DNA of 28,940 nucleotides, taken from contig JALKBU010000657.1 of assembly GCA_023091735.1 (NCBI GenBank), forward strand, positions 1 through 28,940, written 5' to 3'. Positions 8,601-16,885 of this stretch are shown here, one piece after another. The number at the start of each line of letters is the position of its first letter. The first letter of the stretch is position 1. Both the position numbers and the translations under genes were made by a program. The stretch is from Trichomonas tenax. Its lineage: Eukaryota; Parabasalia; Trichomonadida; Trichomonadidae. Under the pieces are notes generated by a model, which was not told the DNA's origin, did no database searches, and was given only the letters and a program-made list of their open reading frames with translations.

Positions 8601-9830
8601 GAAGAGGAAGAAAGACGCAGACAGGAAGAAGAAGAGAGAAAGAGGAAGGAAGAGGAGGAAAGAATCAAGAGAGAGGAAGAGGAAAGAATCAAGAGAGAAG
8701 AAGAAAGAAGAATCGCAGAAGAGAAGAGACTCAGAGAAGAAGCAGAGCGTGCTGCCCAGCTTGATGCTGAAGCAAGAGCTGCTGAAGAGGAGCGCATTAA
8801 GCAAGAGCAGGCAAAACTTGAAGAAGAAAGAAGAATTGCTGAAGAGATGCGTAAGAAGGCTGAAGATGAACGCCAGAGAGCCGAAGAAGAAGCATGCAGA
8901 AAGGCTGAAGAAGAAGAGCGCAAGAGAGCCGAAGAGAGAAAGCGCAAAGAGGAAGAAGAAGCTCGTCTCAAGGCTGAAGAAGAGAAAAAGCGCAAAGAGG
9001 AAGAAGAAGCTCGTCTCAAAGCTGAAGAGGAGGAAAGAAAGCGCAAGGAAGAGGAAGCCAGAAAACTCAAGGAGCAAGAAAAAGAGAAAAAGGAAGCAGA
9101 AGCCAGAAAGAAAGAAGAAGAACGCAAGGCAGAAGCACAAAGAAAGGCTGCAGAAGAAGAGAGAAAGAAGCGTGAAGCCTCAATCAAGCAAGAAGAACAG
9201 CTTAGAAATTCATTTGTTAGTCCTCAGCCAAGTGTTCCGCCACTTGAATCTGGTCCAAAGTCTCTTGAGATATTCATGAACGACCAAGGCAAGAGGAGGA
9301 AGTTCTCATTCCAGACAGAAAATGAGGAAGTTGTCAAGGTTGCAATCATCGATTCTTCAATATTATCTCCATCTGCAATCAGTGATTCAATCGCACTTGA
9401 AGAGCTCAGCGACAAGTATGTCGAGAACGACTTCTATGACTTGATCAATGTCAATCCACAGTACCTTCCACAGGGCTCTAAGCTCATCACATCTCGTAAA
9501 GCAAGAAGACTGTGGCAGACAATGGTCTCTGTCAGAACATTGGAGAATCAGATTAAAGAGATGCACAATAAGGCCCGCGAACCAGTCCCGACAGGAAAGG
9601 CCTTCCGTGCTAAAGTCATTGCCGAAGGAAAGCATGCAAAGATCATCGACTTTGTTGTCGGTGATGACGTTGATGTCATTCGTCAGAAGGCACAATCGGA
9701 GATTAAGTTCAGTCAAATCTACATTCTTCAGGGTGATTACAAGGCGGAATTTTCAAACGAAACAATAATGGATGCTATTTCAAATGCGGCATCAAAGCAA
9801 GCATCCGTTATTCGCTTACTAGTTGAATAA
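5664..9830 (+). CDS. RhoGEF (DH-PH) protein with Kelch repeats and a long charged helix
   Basis: A 1388-residue multidomain protein, probably a Rho/Rac-family GTPase exchange factor. Domains in order: an N-terminal region (about 1-175) with ubiquitin-like character; a DH domain (about 178-380) with conserved box 1 around RIYLCQQIVESEDFYIETL at 182-200 and box 3 around FYVSPVQRYPKYTLLLRDL at 313-331; a PH domain (about 388-480); and a Kelch beta-propeller (about 500-790) with repeated PPRFGHT, GRFGHT and FFGG/IYGG signatures. Next comes about 370 residues (806-1175) of almost pure E, K and R with some A, resembling a single alpha-helix or coiled coil. The C-terminal 190 residues contain RxR-type and ubiquitin-like stretches. 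There is no signal peptide or membrane segment. DH catalysis plus Kelch binding suggests actin or membrane remodelling. The ATG at 5664 follows an A-rich leader. The charged region is built of degenerate GAAGAG/AAGAGG codons, which suggests growth by slippage. Confidence 0.88.
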   Translation: MFLNIVKSSLPNIVLTIEEEDLTVEAVAGKFKLDANKMLLCTPFYRKLLKPQDKIFELEKRLKLDYRPQRYPPAEYHLRELTPNEQTFLSIPVEIKTQSDIEFPSMIVDLNFQEAINLTARNLLGKCSMLFGYDCNQQTISANGQILDGKTPIQIDVDSLITTRYTYTCHISDAALAPIKHRIYLCQQIVESEDFYIETLKTMLSYWQPAIKAGGYFNDEVGNELFKNVSSMISAHEMFLETLKQQKISFKQTVCETFLNFVPYFKVSSAFVSNYQSNDAYILKKLNSRSISKAFQEMQDRCPDKSGRSFAQFYVSPVQRYPKYTLLLRDLDKRTPRFHPDKEFLATAIESMTTVNGSFNSSSFVMKMTYVMNALQKELRSSLKVLVPRRQLLMQCEVKIINFAGTTGIGFINLFNDILLITDKHKKSQEVLFNQNLEYLHFRQAGEALVIIGTSEIHVTFKDSEESQSFYEKLCQQISVCFSNIECSEPFATWRVDTDSNIQISNHVGCVVNDRALFFGGRDSNFQLTKLFIRYSIDSKHWTASDDCPVPPRFGHTFVSCGSCAYIGFGKLHQGMCSDIWKFDQIDGTWTCIKKDEPNDGRFGHTCCVWGTKLVFFGGMTPGQQISNSVLILETETNHFYEVETENPPPGRFMHSAIITDDEKMVVMYGNAKKKYVNEIDILDLKTMKWSYIPISVDREFSGMNFSAFKNGRFAYFIGGTSGTDTVPLHALDLKTFKIVEVKEYGNSPKAVVNSACVMYNGEIYIYGGRESPLGGSVLSSLCLLNVAVGEKDLSVTPFTMLERKFTEEEKQQHAEHMKMVREKRAELEAQWKSEGKDISSALKEKEERERMEEEARKEEERKRIEAEIKHQEEERKKLEEEIKRQEEEEKRKKEEEERLRKETEEKERIEAEQRKIQEEQKRREEEERKRKEEEERLRKEEEERKRIEEEKRIQEEEERKRKEEEERKRKEEEERIKREEEERRRQEEEERKRKEEEERIKREEEERIKREEERRIAEEKRLREEAERAAQLDAEARAAEEERIKQEQAKLEEERRIAEEMRKKAEDERQRAEEEACRKAEEEERKRAEERKRKEEEEARLKAEEEKKRKEEEEARLKAEEEERKRKEEEARKLKEQEKEKKEAEARKKEEERKAEAQRKAAEEERKKREASIKQEEQLRNSFVSPQPSVPPLESGPKSLEIFMNDQGKRRKFSFQTENEEVVKVAIIDSSILSPSAISDSIALEELSDKYVENDFYDLINVNPQYLPQGSKLITSRKARRLWQTMVSVRTLENQIKEMHNKAREPVPTGKAFRAKVIAEGKHAKIIDFVVGDDVDVIRQKAQSEIKFSQIYILQGDYKAEFSNETIMDAISNAASKQASVIRLLVE

Positions 9831-9989
9831 GTGTTATATTAGTTATTTATATTGAGTTGGATTAAAAATACTTACGATTTATATATAGCCAGTTATGATA
9901 TCATAAAATAATGAAATTATAAATCTAATTTCATTTGAGAAGCTAGAAATATGATTGTTTTCATAACATTAAAGTTTTCAATTGAATGA
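9831..9989. other. Short AT-rich 3' region
   Basis: AT-rich sequence after the RhoGEF stop codon. I see nothing in it beyond the likely 3' untranslated region of that gene. Confidence 0.5.
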
Positions 9990-10813
9990 TATCCTTCAAT
10001 TAATCGATCATATATTGCCTATGCTCTATTTGAAAATTTTGTCACCAATGTTAGAGGAGCAGGGTTACCCCTAGAAAACTCCAGTTGCATCATAATATGC
10101 AGTACAATTCGCAATTGTTGGACAAATCTCGATGGAGGAAGCATTTATTTGGAAGGATGCGTTGCCTCATTCCAAAATATTGCGTTTTATAATTGTCCAG
10201 TCTATGCTACATCACAATCCGAAGAAAAACGCGGAAATGCAATGAAAAAATTGAACACACACTTAAATATGACACACAGCTCATGCTGCCTTTGTGGCCC
10301 GACAACAGCACACAGCACTGATAGCTGTCTTATAACTTTTTATAAATTAGTCAAAATCGATTATATAAACAACTCCTATAATTGTGGATTCAATGGAGTG
10401 AACCTAGTTTCGATCAGATATTGCGATTCAGGCACAGAACTCAAATATTCACAGTGTTCACATGGAAAAGGAGATATGGATGTTGTCGAGGCTCTATTTT
10501 GCAGTTATCCTCCATCTTTCTTGAATATCGTGAACTCCACAGGCTTGCAGAAGATTCTCTGGATCACGGACACTTACACAATAAGTGACATAATATAAAC
10601 TCAAACAAACCATATGACGGAGGAGGAACTGTTTCTTTCGTTAACTGCTTTTCTGACATCCCAATGCAATTCAACGAAATCAAAGTCATCGGTAGCATTA
10701 CTCCTTATAGAATTTTGTTTTACTACGAATGCAACAATAACACAATGAATGAATATTGCCAGATATATAATTCGATTTTGTTTCCTTTCAATATATTCAT
10801 GATCAATGTTTAG
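9990..10813 (+). pseudogene. Broken fragment of a beta-helix (Pmp-like) surface protein
   Basis: An open frame runs from 9990 to the TAA at 10596-10598 but has no ATG near its start. It encodes a cysteine-rich extracellular-type sequence with DGGSIYLEGC and FQNIAFYNC, the GG-x-I and FxxN signatures of Pmp-like right-handed beta-helix proteins, which form large families in trichomonads. The homologous frame continues after the stop codon in another phase (GGGTVSFVNCFSD onward) up to the TAG at 10811-10813. The frames join if two bases near the repeated TA at 10592-10597 are extra. The gene is therefore truncated at the 5' end and frameshifted. Weak coding-like sequence with several stops may continue to about 10915. 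It is silent or very small; the family call is moderate. Confidence 0.55.
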
Positions 10814-11088
10814 AATATAACATCCGATGTACTATAAGATGATTCTCATAGAGCCAAACTATATCTCGATACAAAGCAAAAATAACATGAAATTTGGTAA
10901 CAAATAAACAAATATAGTGACATTAAAAGTTGCCAATGATGATATTTTATAAGTAAAATAATATATATTTGGAGTATATTATTATAGGTAATGAAGTTAA
11001 TCTTGAAGCTGCAAATAGGGGTCAAAACGAAGAATGAATAAGTGTAATTTAATATTCAAGGGAGCATTAACAAGTATTAAATTGTAAA

Positions 11089-11160
11089 GCACTGCTAGTG
11101 TAGTGGTTATCATGAGAGCCTTCCAAGCTTTTGATCCGGGTTCGATTCCCGGGCAGTGCA
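11089..11160 (+). tRNA. tRNA-Gly (anticodon TCC)
   Basis: A complete 72-nt tRNA. The 7-bp acceptor stem pairs GCACTGC with GCAGTGC, and A is the discriminator base. The anticodon stem AGAGC/GCTTT encloses loop CTTCCAA with TCC at 11122-11124. The T arm is CCGGG-TTCGATT-CCCGG. The internal Pol III A box (TAGTGTAGTGG, 11096-11106) and B box (GGTTCGATTCC, 11139-11149) match consensus. There is no intron. No CCA is encoded, as expected for a eukaryote. It decodes GGA, and GGG by wobble. Confidence 0.97.
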
Positions 11161-11164
11161 ATAC

Positions 11165-11177
11165 TTTTTCTTTTTTT
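11165..11177 (+). terminator. Pol III oligo-T terminator
   Basis: Two T runs (five Ts, then C, then seven Ts) begin five bases after the tRNA. Runs of four or more Ts terminate RNA polymerase III. Confidence 0.85.
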
Positions 11178-11222
11178 GAATTTTATGTGTCAGAAAATAT
11201 GATTTATTTGACATTTATATAA

Positions 11223-11807
11223 ATGAATTTCCAATGGGGTCAATTATACACGGGCCCCGTTTACTTTCCGAACTTCAAAGTAGGCGATGAACCGCCCAAA
11301 CTCATAGATGAAAGGATTCGGACCATAAAGAACCAATATGTTTTCACAAACAATGGAATAAACGTGAATAACATTTTCTCTGATCCAATTGAAGATGAAA
11401 CTGTTGAAATTCCAGAACCGAAGCTAGAAGAGCAACCACAAGTTCCTGATTTTTCGCCTCCTCCACCACCGATTCCAGAAGAAAAACCACCAACACCGCC
11501 ACCACCAGTCAAAGAGATACCACGCGCAAGTTCTGGTCCTATTTCATCTACTTTGGCACCCAATCCGCCACGAAGATCAATTATTAAAGAAGATCTCGAC
11601 GTTTATCACTTCAAACCCCAAAGAAGAAACGAACCAACACACGACAGAGATCCAAAAATACCAAAAGAGTACGAAGAATTATTCGACATTTGCGTTGTTA
11701 CTCCAAAATGTTTTCCTCCTGATTACTATTTCGATAATGACTACGAAACTCAGAGAATGCTTGATAATGCATTCGATTTCTTTGATAGAAATCCTTCATA
11801 TAAGTAA
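11223..11807 (+). CDS. Proline-rich protein of unknown function
   Basis: A 194-residue acidic protein that I do not recognise. Residues 62-118 are rich in proline, with SPPPPPIPEE and PPTPPPP runs of the type that bind profilin, SH3 or EVH1 domains. The flanking parts are polar and contain many D, E, Y and N, and the C-terminal 40 residues are acidic and aromatic (DYYFDNDYE). There is no signal peptide or membrane segment. The ATG at 11223 is only 63 bp after the end of the tRNA. TTTGACATTTATATAA lies directly before the start codon. The codon content and length support a real gene, but it could be lineage-specific and disordered. Confidence 0.7.
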   Translation: MNFQWGQLYTGPVYFPNFKVGDEPPKLIDERIRTIKNQYVFTNNGINVNNIFSDPIEDETVEIPEPKLEEQPQVPDFSPPPPPIPEEKPPTPPPPVKEIPRASSGPISSTLAPNPPRRSIIKEDLDVYHFKPQRRNEPTHDRDPKIPKEYEELFDICVVTPKCFPPDYYFDNDYETQRMLDNAFDFFDRNPSYK

Positions 11808-12400
11808 TACATTACTAAAAGTTTGTTTGTAACTCGTTTATTGCATTAACATTACCTATTTTACTATTTCTTTGCTTACATGTGATTTGAAAGCATGATC
11901 ATCAATCAATATTTTGAAATATCATATTTATCTCAACAAATAATATATTAATGCATAAGTTTCAAAATAGAAAATTGTTTAATATATAAAATTAGCCCTA
12001 ATCTATGTTTTATTTTGTTTCAAATTTGTACAAATTTTTGAGAAAATGAATTTTATGAAAAAATAGTGAAAATTTGAAAAGGAAAAACATTTTTCTGCGT
12101 TATGATTTTTTATTTTCCATACGAATATAGATGTGAGATCATGTGAAAATTAGTTTTTCATGCTAATATAAGTGATTTATATTCCTGACAAATAAAACAT
12201 ATGATATTAATTTACATGTCAACGCGGGAAAATTCGATTTCTGACATTAGTTCGCGGGCGACTTTACAAAAATCAAGTTTGGCTCTTTTATTGAAAAATG
12301 GGTGTTACTCACTGCCTTGTTGCCGAATATCAACATAAAAGTCACATTTTGTGGACGTTAACGTACACAAAATTTTCTTCTTACCAAACATCAGAATTTA
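11808..12400. other. AT-rich intergenic region and CHD gene promoter
   Basis: About 390 bp of very AT-rich sequence with no gene, followed by a promoter-like block from 12181 to 12400. That block contains TTTACATGTCA at 12211-12221, an E2F-like GCGGGAAAA at 12224-12232, a TTCTGACATTAG at 12239, and GTCACATTTTG near 12341. These lie 60-190 bp upstream of the CHD start codon. Confidence 0.55.
12211..12232 (-). promoter_or_regulatory. TGACATGTAAA motif joined to an E2F-like site
   Basis: TTTACATGTCA is followed two bases later by GCGGGAAAA, which matches the E2F/DP consensus core GCGGGAAA. The pair lies about 170-190 bp before the CHD gene start. A similar combination occurs before the partial gene at 28877. 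Binding by an E2F-type factor is inferred from sequence similarity only. Confidence 0.45.
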
Positions 12401-15400
12401 ATGGAAAACTCAGCAACTGATTCAACTGAAGAGCTGTCAACAACTGAGGAGACATTCTCAGACTCGTCGCTATCTTCGGATGAATCTAAGATGCAAACGA
12501 GGCCTCACAAAGGCAAAATAATCCTAAATGAAGATGGTGACGAAGAATTTGAAGAAGAACTTCCTAAAAAGAAAGGAATCATTCAGAAGATTTTCTCGCA
12601 CCGCAAGACAAATAACGGCACAACAAATGAATACTTCGTCAAATTAAGAAACAAGTCTTATCGTCATTGCACATGGATGCCGGAGTCAGAGCTCCTCGCA
12701 AACAAGGCCAAGCAGTTACTTGCTCGATATAACAAAGTCTACGCTTATAATCCTCCAAAAGAGCCATTCTTCCCAGAAGAGTACTTACAACCAGAAAAAG
12801 TCGTTGGTTCAGAGGTAATTGAGGACGTTACATTCTACATTGTCAAATGGAAAGGCTTAGAATACGATGAATTGACATATGAGCCGATTTCTCCTTTAAT
12901 ACAGGAATTGGTTGATCAGTTCAACGTAGAGAATCAAGTTCCGGATGAAAAATCACGTTTCATTCCACCACGTCCAAAACCAGAAGATTATAAGCCAATT
13001 ACGACGTATGAGCCCTCAAAAACAGGTAAAAAGGTTCGCTCCTATCAATTGGAAGGCTTGAATTTCTTCGTCAACTCGTGGTATCACAACAAAAACGCAA
13101 TTTTAGCAGATGAAATGGGTCTTGGAAAAACATGTCAAGCATCGATATTCTTGAACTATTTGCACAAGAAACAAAAGATCAATGGTCCTTTCCTCATTTT
13201 GGCGCCTCTCACAACCATCCCTCATTGGGAAAGAGAGCTCGAAGATTGGTCAGATTTACGCGTTGTCGCGTTCTATGGAAGCAAAGATAAGCGCCACGCA
13301 TTGATCAAATACGATCTTTTCTATCCAGAAACATCGATCCCTAAGTTCAACGTTTTGCTGACGACGTACGAGTATGCTGTTAAAGAGGCGAAGCTGTTTG
13401 AAGACAAATTCATTTGGCAAACAATCATCGTCGATGAAGCGCACAGATTGAAGAACTTTGATTCGAAATTATCGACAACAATGCACGCATACAAGGGCGA
13501 GTTCAAACTCTTAATGACAGGTACTCCACTGCAAAATAACACACAGGAACTTTGGTCTCTTCTCAACTTCTTAGATGAAAAGCGTTTCGACGATATGCAG
13601 GAGTTCAAAGAAAAGTTCGGTGTTCTCAACGATGCTGATCAGATAGAGGAACTCAAAAGTATCCTTTCTCCACTGATGCTTCGTCGTCTGAAGAGCGATG
13701 TCGAGAAGTCTCTCGCTCCTTTAGAAGAAGTTATCATCGAATGCGGAATGACAAGTCACCAGAGAGCGTATTATCAGAACATTTACTCAAAGAACCTCGA
13801 ATATCTCCACAGAGGTGCTCACTCATCGAACACCACAAACTTGATCAACATCTCAATGGAGTTGCGTAAAGTTTGCAACCATCCGTACCTCATCAAAGGC
13901 GCCGAAGATCAAATTTTGATCGAGAGAAAGGCAATGATGAAAATGGACGATGATCATCCATTGGATGCAAAGTTCATCAACGAATCTCTTATTAGATCTG
14001 CTGGTAAGATGATTCTCCTCGATAAACTTCTTGCAAAGCTGAAGAGTGATGGCCACAGAGTTATTTTGTTCTCTCAGTTCGCAATGATGCTCGACATCAT
14101 CCAAGATTATCTCGTATACAGAGGTTACAAATATGAGAGACTCGATGGCTCAGTTAAGACAGAGCTCAGACAAGAAATGATCGATAGATTCAACGCTCCA
14201 GGCAGTGAAGACTTCATCTTCTTGTGCAGTACGAAAGCAGGTGGTCAGGGCATTAACTTGACGTCTGCTGACACAGTCATTATATTCGACTCCGACTGGA
14301 ATCCACAGAACGATTTACAAGCCACAGCTCGTGCTCACAGAATTGGTCAGAAGAAGACGGTTAAGGTCTACAGATTCCTTATGGCCAAAACATACGAGAA
14401 GAAGATGTTCGATATCGCTGCGATGAAATTGGGTCTTGATCAGGCTGTCCTTGAGAACACAAAAGAAAAACCAAAGAACGAAGACATGGAGAAACTTCTC
14501 AGACTCGGTGCTTATTATGCTTTCGAAGAAGATGACGGTTCTTCTGAAAAGTACAACGAAGCAGATATTGACACAATTCTTTCCAACTCAAAGACAATCA
14601 AACATGAGCAGATCGGATCTGGCGAACAATCAACATTCTCCAAGCTGACATTCGATGTCGATGATGGCGACGAAGTTGATGTATCAGCGCCAGATTTCTG
14701 GATGAAATATATGCCGAAGGTTAAGGAAGATGATATTCTTGATGACGTTCCTATTGCCATGAGAAAGAGGCTGAAGAGAGAATCATCGATGGATTCTTCT
14801 GTTTCCGCTGAAGAACTCGCTAAAATGGCAATGAAGATGGATACCGATGACCAGGATTACAACTGGAGTAAGAAGAAGCTCACAGCTCTCCAGCAATGCT
14901 TACAGAGATACGGCTGGGGAAGATGGAAAGCCATCCAAACAGATTTCGACATCAACTGCCCACAGCCAACGATTAAGACCGTTTGCCACATTTTCTTGAA
15001 GCACTGGATCTCGCTTCTTGAAGAACCAGATCCACTTCTCCAATTCATTTACGATCAGGGCATTAATCCAGAAACAGATCGTTGGGAAATCAAGTTCTAC
15101 AAATTGAAGAGAGACGACTTTAATTCAGTTGCTGTTGCAGGAACAGGAAATCAGCAGAGAATATCAAGACTCAACACAATGTACTTCGTCAACCAGATGG
15201 TCTACAGCTGCCGGAATCCTCCTGAAGGACTTGATGTCGGCAACACAACTGCTGGTAAGCCAGCTGACTGGTGGACTGAGGATGACGATAAGGCGCTCGT
15301 TTATGGAATCTACAAGAATGGATATTCCAACTTCAATGACGTCAAGTTCTCGAAGGATGAACAGATCCTTCCTAAAGTTTTAACAAACAGACTTAAAGCA

Positions 15401-16885
15401 ATCGTCAACCAGAAGAAGATGTCTATTGTCGCTCAACAAGGTGGTGATATTAATGTTATCACAACCAAGAAGGAATGGTCAAGGAAAGAGCAAAAAGCAG
15501 TTGTTGCATCATTGATAAACTTTGGATATCCGGATGCTCCGACATTCATGAAGAACACTGAAGTCCTCCTTAAGTCTCCTGAACAAGTTGACGAGTTCTT
15601 CAATGTTTTGCTGAAGTATTGCACGGAATTCAGAGAAGAAAAGGATGAACCAGATGCTTCAACGCTTGCTGAGAAACTGACATTCTTCCAGGCAATGAGA
15701 ATCAGGAAGAGAGTCGAAATGTTCAAGCAGGCGCGTGAATTCCTGTCCAAAGTCGAAGATAACAGGATCACAAAGAATGATAAGAGAATTCTTGAGATTT
15801 TCTGTGAACTCGGTTATACTGGTTCATTAGAAAATGAAGAAATGAAACAACTCTTCGGAAATGAATTGATTGAGTCAAAGCTCACAAAGAAGATTCAACA
15901 GATTCAAAGATCAGGAGAACCACATCAGAGAAATGGCGTTCTTACATTACACAATTTCGCAATTCCAGACTATAAGAAGGATAAAGATGGAAATCCGGTA
16001 TTCCCAATTAAAGTTGGACCGAATCTCATCATCAACTCAATGGGAACTGTTGTTTATGATAGACCTGGTTTCCACAATGAAAGATATCTCTATCCTGATG
16101 GCTTCGAGACAGAGCGCCTTTACCAGAGCTGCTTAGACCTCAACGAGAGAATCTGGTACAAATCTACAATCCTCGATATGGGAGATGATCAACCAGTTTT
16201 CAGAGTTTCTATTCCAGATACAGATGTCGTTTTCGAGGGTGCTGCGCCATCAAAGCCGTGGCTTCTTGTCATCAAAGCCATCGAGGACCTCAAGAAGGAG
16301 CAGGGACTTCCTGGAAACAGATCAATGACAATCTCAGGACCAGATCAATATGGTCTGACAAATAACTTGGTTATGCATCTAATGAGAGATTTGCCGAATG
16401 CAGATAAATGCTCTCGCTATGTCAGACCTCGTGCGGATGATGAAGAAACAGCAAGCGATGACCAGGACAAGGAAAACAAGAATGATGAAGAGAAGGAAGA
16501 GAAGCCACAGAAGCCAAGGAGAACTGCTCCAAGGAGAGAAACAAGGAAGAAATCTCTTCCATCATACTTCGAGTCTGATGTTGACTCTAATGAACCATCA
16601 GAAGAAGAGAAGAAGCAGCCAGAGGTCAAGGAAACTCCACCACCTCCACCTGTTGAAGAGAAGAAGAAACCAGCAATAATTAGACTTGTTAGAAGATCCC
16701 AAGAAAAGCTTGAGTTGAAATTCGATTTCTCGAAGTTAATTGAACAGAAAGGAATGTTTGATAACTCAATTGTCATCTCTTCACCATCATTACTCCAGCA
16801 GAACGCTATATCGGTCTTAATACCTCCAACACCAGAAAATCAAGTCGAACTCGTTGTCCAAAAGTTGGCAGAAGATATTTTATAA
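12401..16885 (+). CDS. CHD-family chromatin remodeler with FYRN/FYRC domains
   Basis: A 1494-residue ATP-dependent nucleosome remodeler. An acidic N-terminus is followed by two chromodomains (about 60-100 and 134-170, with WKGLEYDELTYE). The SNF2 ATPase has motif I DEMGLGKT at 237-244, DEAH at 345-348 and MTGTPLQNN at 372-380. The helicase C lobe contains GGQGINLTSADTVIIFDSDW starting at 614 and ARAHRIGQ at 643-650. Next are SANT/Myb-like segments at about 820-850, 955-1000 and 1024-1050; the second (ADWWTEDDDKALVYGIYKNGY) resembles the CHD6-9/Kismet subfamily. Residues about 1221-1342 carry FYRN (FHNERYLYPDGFETERLY) and FYRC (VFEGAAPSKPW, then SGPDQYGL and LPNADKCSRY) signatures, which are normally in MLL, TBRG1 and JmjC proteins. 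An acidic, lysine-rich tail with PPPPP ends the protein. The ATG at 12401 follows an AT-rich leader with a TCA. It acts in the nucleus. Confidence 0.93.
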   Translation: MENSATDSTEELSTTEETFSDSSLSSDESKMQTRPHKGKIILNEDGDEEFEEELPKKKGIIQKIFSHRKTNNGTTNEYFVKLRNKSYRHCTWMPESELLANKAKQLLARYNKVYAYNPPKEPFFPEEYLQPEKVVGSEVIEDVTFYIVKWKGLEYDELTYEPISPLIQELVDQFNVENQVPDEKSRFIPPRPKPEDYKPITTYEPSKTGKKVRSYQLEGLNFFVNSWYHNKNAILADEMGLGKTCQASIFLNYLHKKQKINGPFLILAPLTTIPHWERELEDWSDLRVVAFYGSKDKRHALIKYDLFYPETSIPKFNVLLTTYEYAVKEAKLFEDKFIWQTIIVDEAHRLKNFDSKLSTTMHAYKGEFKLLMTGTPLQNNTQELWSLLNFLDEKRFDDMQEFKEKFGVLNDADQIEELKSILSPLMLRRLKSDVEKSLAPLEEVIIECGMTSHQRAYYQNIYSKNLEYLHRGAHSSNTTNLINISMELRKVCNHPYLIKGAEDQILIERKAMMKMDDDHPLDAKFINESLIRSAGKMILLDKLLAKLKSDGHRVILFSQFAMMLDIIQDYLVYRGYKYERLDGSVKTELRQEMIDRFNAPGSEDFIFLCSTKAGGQGINLTSADTVIIFDSDWNPQNDLQATARAHRIGQKKTVKVYRFLMAKTYEKKMFDIAAMKLGLDQAVLENTKEKPKNEDMEKLLRLGAYYAFEEDDGSSEKYNEADIDTILSNSKTIKHEQIGSGEQSTFSKLTFDVDDGDEVDVSAPDFWMKYMPKVKEDDILDDVPIAMRKRLKRESSMDSSVSAEELAKMAMKMDTDDQDYNWSKKKLTALQQCLQRYGWGRWKAIQTDFDINCPQPTIKTVCHIFLKHWISLLEEPDPLLQFIYDQGINPETDRWEIKFYKLKRDDFNSVAVAGTGNQQRISRLNTMYFVNQMVYSCRNPPEGLDVGNTTAGKPADWWTEDDDKALVYGIYKNGYSNFNDVKFSKDEQILPKVLTNRLKAIVNQKKMSIVAQQGGDINVITTKKEWSRKEQKAVVASLINFGYPDAPTFMKNTEVLLKSPEQVDEFFNVLLKYCTEFREEKDEPDASTLAEKLTFFQAMRIRKRVEMFKQAREFLSKVEDNRITKNDKRILEIFCELGYTGSLENEEMKQLFGNELIESKLTKKIQQIQRSGEPHQRNGVLTLHNFAIPDYKKDKDGNPVFPIKVGPNLIINSMGTVVYDRPGFHNERYLYPDGFETERLYQSCLDLNERIWYKSTILDMGDDQPVFRVSIPDTDVVFEGAAPSKPWLLVIKAIEDLKKEQGLPGNRSMTISGPDQYGLTNNLVMHLMRDLPNADKCSRYVRPRADDEETASDDQDKENKNDEEKEEKPQKPRRTAPRRETRKKSLPSYFESDVDSNEPSEEEKKQPEVKETPPPPPVEEKKKPAIIRLVRRSQEKLELKFDFSKLIEQKGMFDNSIVISSPSLLQQNAISVLIPPTPENQVELVVQKLAEDIL

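Noticed and set aside
8046..9140. Long minus-strand frame opposite the charged helix
   Set aside because: It is a mirror of the purine-rich E/K/R codons (poly-F/L/S translation), so it is a composition artefact.
8434..9279. Charged region as a tandem DNA repeat or satellite
   Set aside because: Units are degenerate and in frame with the protein. The repeat pattern is best read as protein-level low complexity.
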